Part shown: positions 61,080 through 64,000 of the stretch, piece by piece
Layout: each line of letters begins with the position of its first letter
Numbering within the stretch: position 1 is the stretch's first letter
Source of the DNA: Gracilariopsis chorda
Taxonomy: Eukaryota; Rhodophyta; Florideophyceae; Gracilariales; Gracilariaceae
Assembly (NCBI GenBank): GCA_003194525.1
Contig: NBIV01000079.1
Location: 124,001-188,000 of the forward strand
Length of the DNA stretch: 64,000 nucleotides
Reading direction: 5' to 3'
Made by a program: the position numbers and the translations under genes
The notes under the pieces: model-generated
The model's input: only the letters and a program-made list of their open reading frames with translations
Databases searched by the model: none
Told to the model about the DNA's origin: nothing

Positions 61080-64000
61080 AACTGAACGAAACCTCCAAAA
61101 CTTACGATTCGCGCAACGGTCTTGGGTACGTTGCCTGCAACGGCCACTCTGTGGAGGAAGCGGTACATTCTCCACCAGGATGACCGAAAACCCAGAACGA
61201 GGCAGGAGACAGAACGATGGTGTGATCAAAGTACGTGCTTGCCATTTCCAGTCTACCGTTGACCCTTCAGCCGAAACGCGACAAGCAAACTCCAAAAGGA
61301 AAGCCTAACAACACTTGTTCCCTACGCGCGCCGATGCGGAGTGAGTGAAAAGTATATTTTCGGCCAGCGGGAGGCTCAATATGGAGCGCATCTAAGCACC
61401 GTATCAACGCGCGGGTTGTGGTCTGCTCTTTTAGCGGATCTCGCTTGCCATGTATTCCAAAGAAGCACCGATTCCGTCCGCGCATAACCCGAAATGTGTG
61501 CCACAGGTCGATTGGCGAGGGGGCGTTGAACAAGAGGCGATACTGCACAAGCTGGGTGCGGCTGGCTGGCTTGCCTTTGAGAACTGTCAACCGAGCGACA
61601 GTTTCCCCGTCAGCGAGCGCCACGTTAGAACCTAGTATGTATGTAACAGAACTGTCCCGCAAGCTGTTCATGCAGTACGCAAAGAAGACCATTGCACTAT
61701 CCTGGAGGAGCCCAAGAGAAGCAGTTGCCGCTCCCAGTCCCCAAATCACCTGCATAGCGGCAGCTGGAATGTCGCAGCGAGCTTTATGCTGAGGAAACTG
61801 TTGCTCTTCCCACCTCTTGTACGCTCGAACCACGTGCAAAATGAACGGGAAGCTTGGAACGGGAGTGCCAGTCAAAGCCACTTGCATTTGACGGACTGCG
61901 CTGATGTACTGCGGCAGAGAATCGCCACTCACGTTTTCTCGTCCAGCCTGTCGCTCTGATGTCAACCAACTGACGAAAGCAACAAGGTGAGAATACGTTA
62001 CAGGAAGAATAGAGCGGTTCTCAAAAGTACAGAACTCAATCCACGCCCGCCACTGCAAGTTGCGACTGGCTATTTTTCGACCACTTTAGGCAAAATCTGA
62101 CAACTGTTCGGCCGACTGAAGAATGCCTTGCGTGGCCTGCATGGAGCCGAGCCTTGCCAAACTGGCATCCGCCAGGGCCATTCGCCTACCCGAACGGTTA
62201 GTCACCCCTGTTGATCTCAAGGAGCAGCAAACTCCATTTCGGATTGAGTTTCCGATAACCGGACCAAAGGGTGTGCGGCGGCGCCCGCAACTCTTCGACG
62301 CGAGACGCCATCCGCAAGGCGTCCTGGCACCGGGCGTGAAGTGGCCAGTTCGGAATGAGCAGCATGGCCGAAGCTGCCGTCGTCTTCAGCTTGTGAACGG
62401 TTGCCGAGATCAGGTCCACAGGGGGACAAAGCAAGCGGACAGTTTCTCGGTCCCACACTGAAGCTAGTCCCGAGTATCTCTGGCGAAGAAGAAAGCGCGG
62501 GTGCTCTCCGACTGGGCGGTATGGAAACGCCTCTCGGGGTGCGTTCATACCAGCCACGACGGAACACCTTAGCTGCCTCGTTATCTGCGAGTCTCCTCGG
62601 GAGAAGCGTCGCGACAGCCCATCTGCAAACTTGTTCGTGACGGAAGGTTTCCACTCCGAGCGAAGTCGCGCACCAATTTTGTCTAGGACCAGCTTCAGTT
62701 TTCGAAGCTCTCTCATCATTGGGAGCGAAGCAGAAACAAAGAAGTTGGTGATATGCACTACGGTCTGATTGTCGACATGCAGGAGCATGTTCTGGTTTTG
62801 CTGTTTGATTACCTTCTGCGGGAGAGAGCCGGACAGCAACATACGAATTGCTTTCAACTCCTGGTAACTGATGTATTGCGCGCGATCTTTCCAGCTCCAT
62901 ATTACTTGAGCTCTCCAGGAGCGATCAGCTCCCATACTGATGTCTTTGTCGTTGAAAGTACCACCGTATCCCACGTCTGCAGCGTCAGTATGGAGAGCTG
63001 CCGAATGAGTAGGAGGGACCATCGGCCTTCCGTCCAGTTCCTGAGAGCTCAGTTGCTTCCATTTACGAAGATCCCTTACACTTTGATGACTCAAGCGGAT
63101 CCGTCCACGTTTATCTTCTCCTCGAGCCGCTGCCATGTCCCAGTACAGCGACCGCGTGTAGAACCTGGCCCAGGGCATAACCAAGGAAAGCGCAACGCAA
63201 ACCCCACAAAAGTGTTCGACTCTCTTCTTCTTGACCCATCTGCGCCCAAATCGTGCGTCCTACAGGATGGCGTTGGACAGGTTCTGCATCTTCTCCAGTT
63301 TCCGAGGCGCCACGAAAAAATTTATCGTTGTGTTGTCGATGAGCACACTAAGGTGCTCCAACTCTGTTGAGCCATCCCAGCAGCCTTTGGGGGGATTGAG
63401 TCGCAACCCAAGGCTTTTCAGAAGAGAGGTAACCACTCTCCTCACTCTGCGGCAATAGATTCTGCCTGCGATGACTCCGAATACGTAAGTTGCTATCAGG
63501 AAATCGTCCAGATACGCTAGCATTCGGTAGCCATGTTCTCGCAAGTAGCGAATAAGCGGGGCAGTGCGCTGCGTGAACCACAGAGGGGACCTTCGCCATC
63601 TAAAAGGCATTGCGACGCTCTGATAGTACCTCCCGTCGTAACGGAAGATTAACCAGTCTCGCATGTTGGGATGGAGTCAGAAATGCCGGTAGTCCTGCTT
63701 CAGATCGAATGAGATGAAATGATCTTTTTGTTGGATCTGCATGGCAAACTCTGGCTATGATTCCATCTTCAATGATACTTTCCTCCAATGCTTCGACTTT
63801 ACGGAGAGGCTCACAAGGAATCTTCCCTTCTTTCCCTCCGGACTCTTTTCCCAAACCGTGAAAGCCGAGGATAGCACAGCTCCGTTTTCTTTGGCCTTTG
63901 TGGCATGTGCGTAGGGTATATCTTAATAAATTCCACTCTCAGAGCCTTCCTTGAGATCGGCCGTCGCGAACATCTTGTACTCCATAGTTTGGGGGATGTC
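61080..64000 (-). mobile_element. DIRS-type (tyrosine-recombinase) retroelement fossil, right end outside window
   Basis: Parts read on the minus strand in DIRS order: reverse transcriptase (about 63990-63264, with FDLKQDYRHFWLHPN and the active-site YLDDFLIAT), RNase H (63184-62198, with a SAALHTDAADVGYGG active-site block and ISYQELKAIRMLL) and a tyrosine recombinase (62058 to about 61080, with LPQYISAVRQMQVALTG and TFHSLRIGA). It is broken in a handful of places (roughly four to six). The upstream Gag part lies beyond the window. The terminal repeats typical of DIRS were not identified. It looks moderately old. Confidence 0.85.

Overview
This is a transposon-dominated stretch of a nuclear eukaryotic genome. 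Seven or eight transposon superfamilies are nested in and around broken pieces of ordinary eukaryotic genes. The recognisable host pieces are an acyl-activating enzyme of the AAE3/PCS60 type, DNA polymerase epsilon, cobalamin-dependent methionine synthase (MetH) and, less surely, an eIF4G-type MA3 domain. MetH argues against most fungi and land plants. MetH together with intron-poor coding regions, a short GTAAGT-type intron and abundant Copia, DIRS, Helitron and CACTA-like elements would fit a red alga or another protist. That host assignment is inference, at about even odds.

Layout. 1-606: 5' part of an intact AAE3-like gene on the minus strand, leaving the window. 887-3110: a pogo/Tigger element with an open transposase and matching terminal repeats, about 280 bp upstream of that gene. 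3657-4924: a PIF/Harbinger transposase with one in-frame stop. 4960-10411: a scrambled DNA polymerase epsilon pseudogene that has lost its exonuclease and upstream polymerase region. 11838-12673: a MetH pseudogene fragment. 12773-14506: a SAP-like DNA-binding-type protein of unknown role. 15050-16909: a second, decayed pogo transposase. 20852-23237: a decayed hAT transposase.

23739-39953 is one nested structure. A broken Copia-type fossil on the minus strand, probably bounded by 120-bp repeats, is split by a 10.4-kb CACTA-like transposon (24698-35067). That transposon carries a Transposase_21-type transposase on the minus strand and a divergently transcribed acidic accessory gene with a spliced last exon. 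40079-45813 and 47753-54274 are two related Helitrons on the minus strand. Each has a double hairpin about 100 nt beyond the end of its helicase. A 68-bp tandem repeat lies between them. 56452-60883 is a transposon with 330-bp inverted ends that encloses an acidic reading frame and the eIF4G-like fragment, so it looks like a gene-capturing element. 61080-64000 holds a broken DIRS-type retroelement (reverse transcriptase, RNase H, tyrosine recombinase) that runs off the right edge.

Only the AAE3-like gene and the first pogo transposase look unbroken. Many other frames show isolated in-frame stops with few frameshifts. The residues replaced differ from case to case, so this reads as decay rather than an altered genetic code. 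All identifications come from reading translated motifs by eye; no searches were run.
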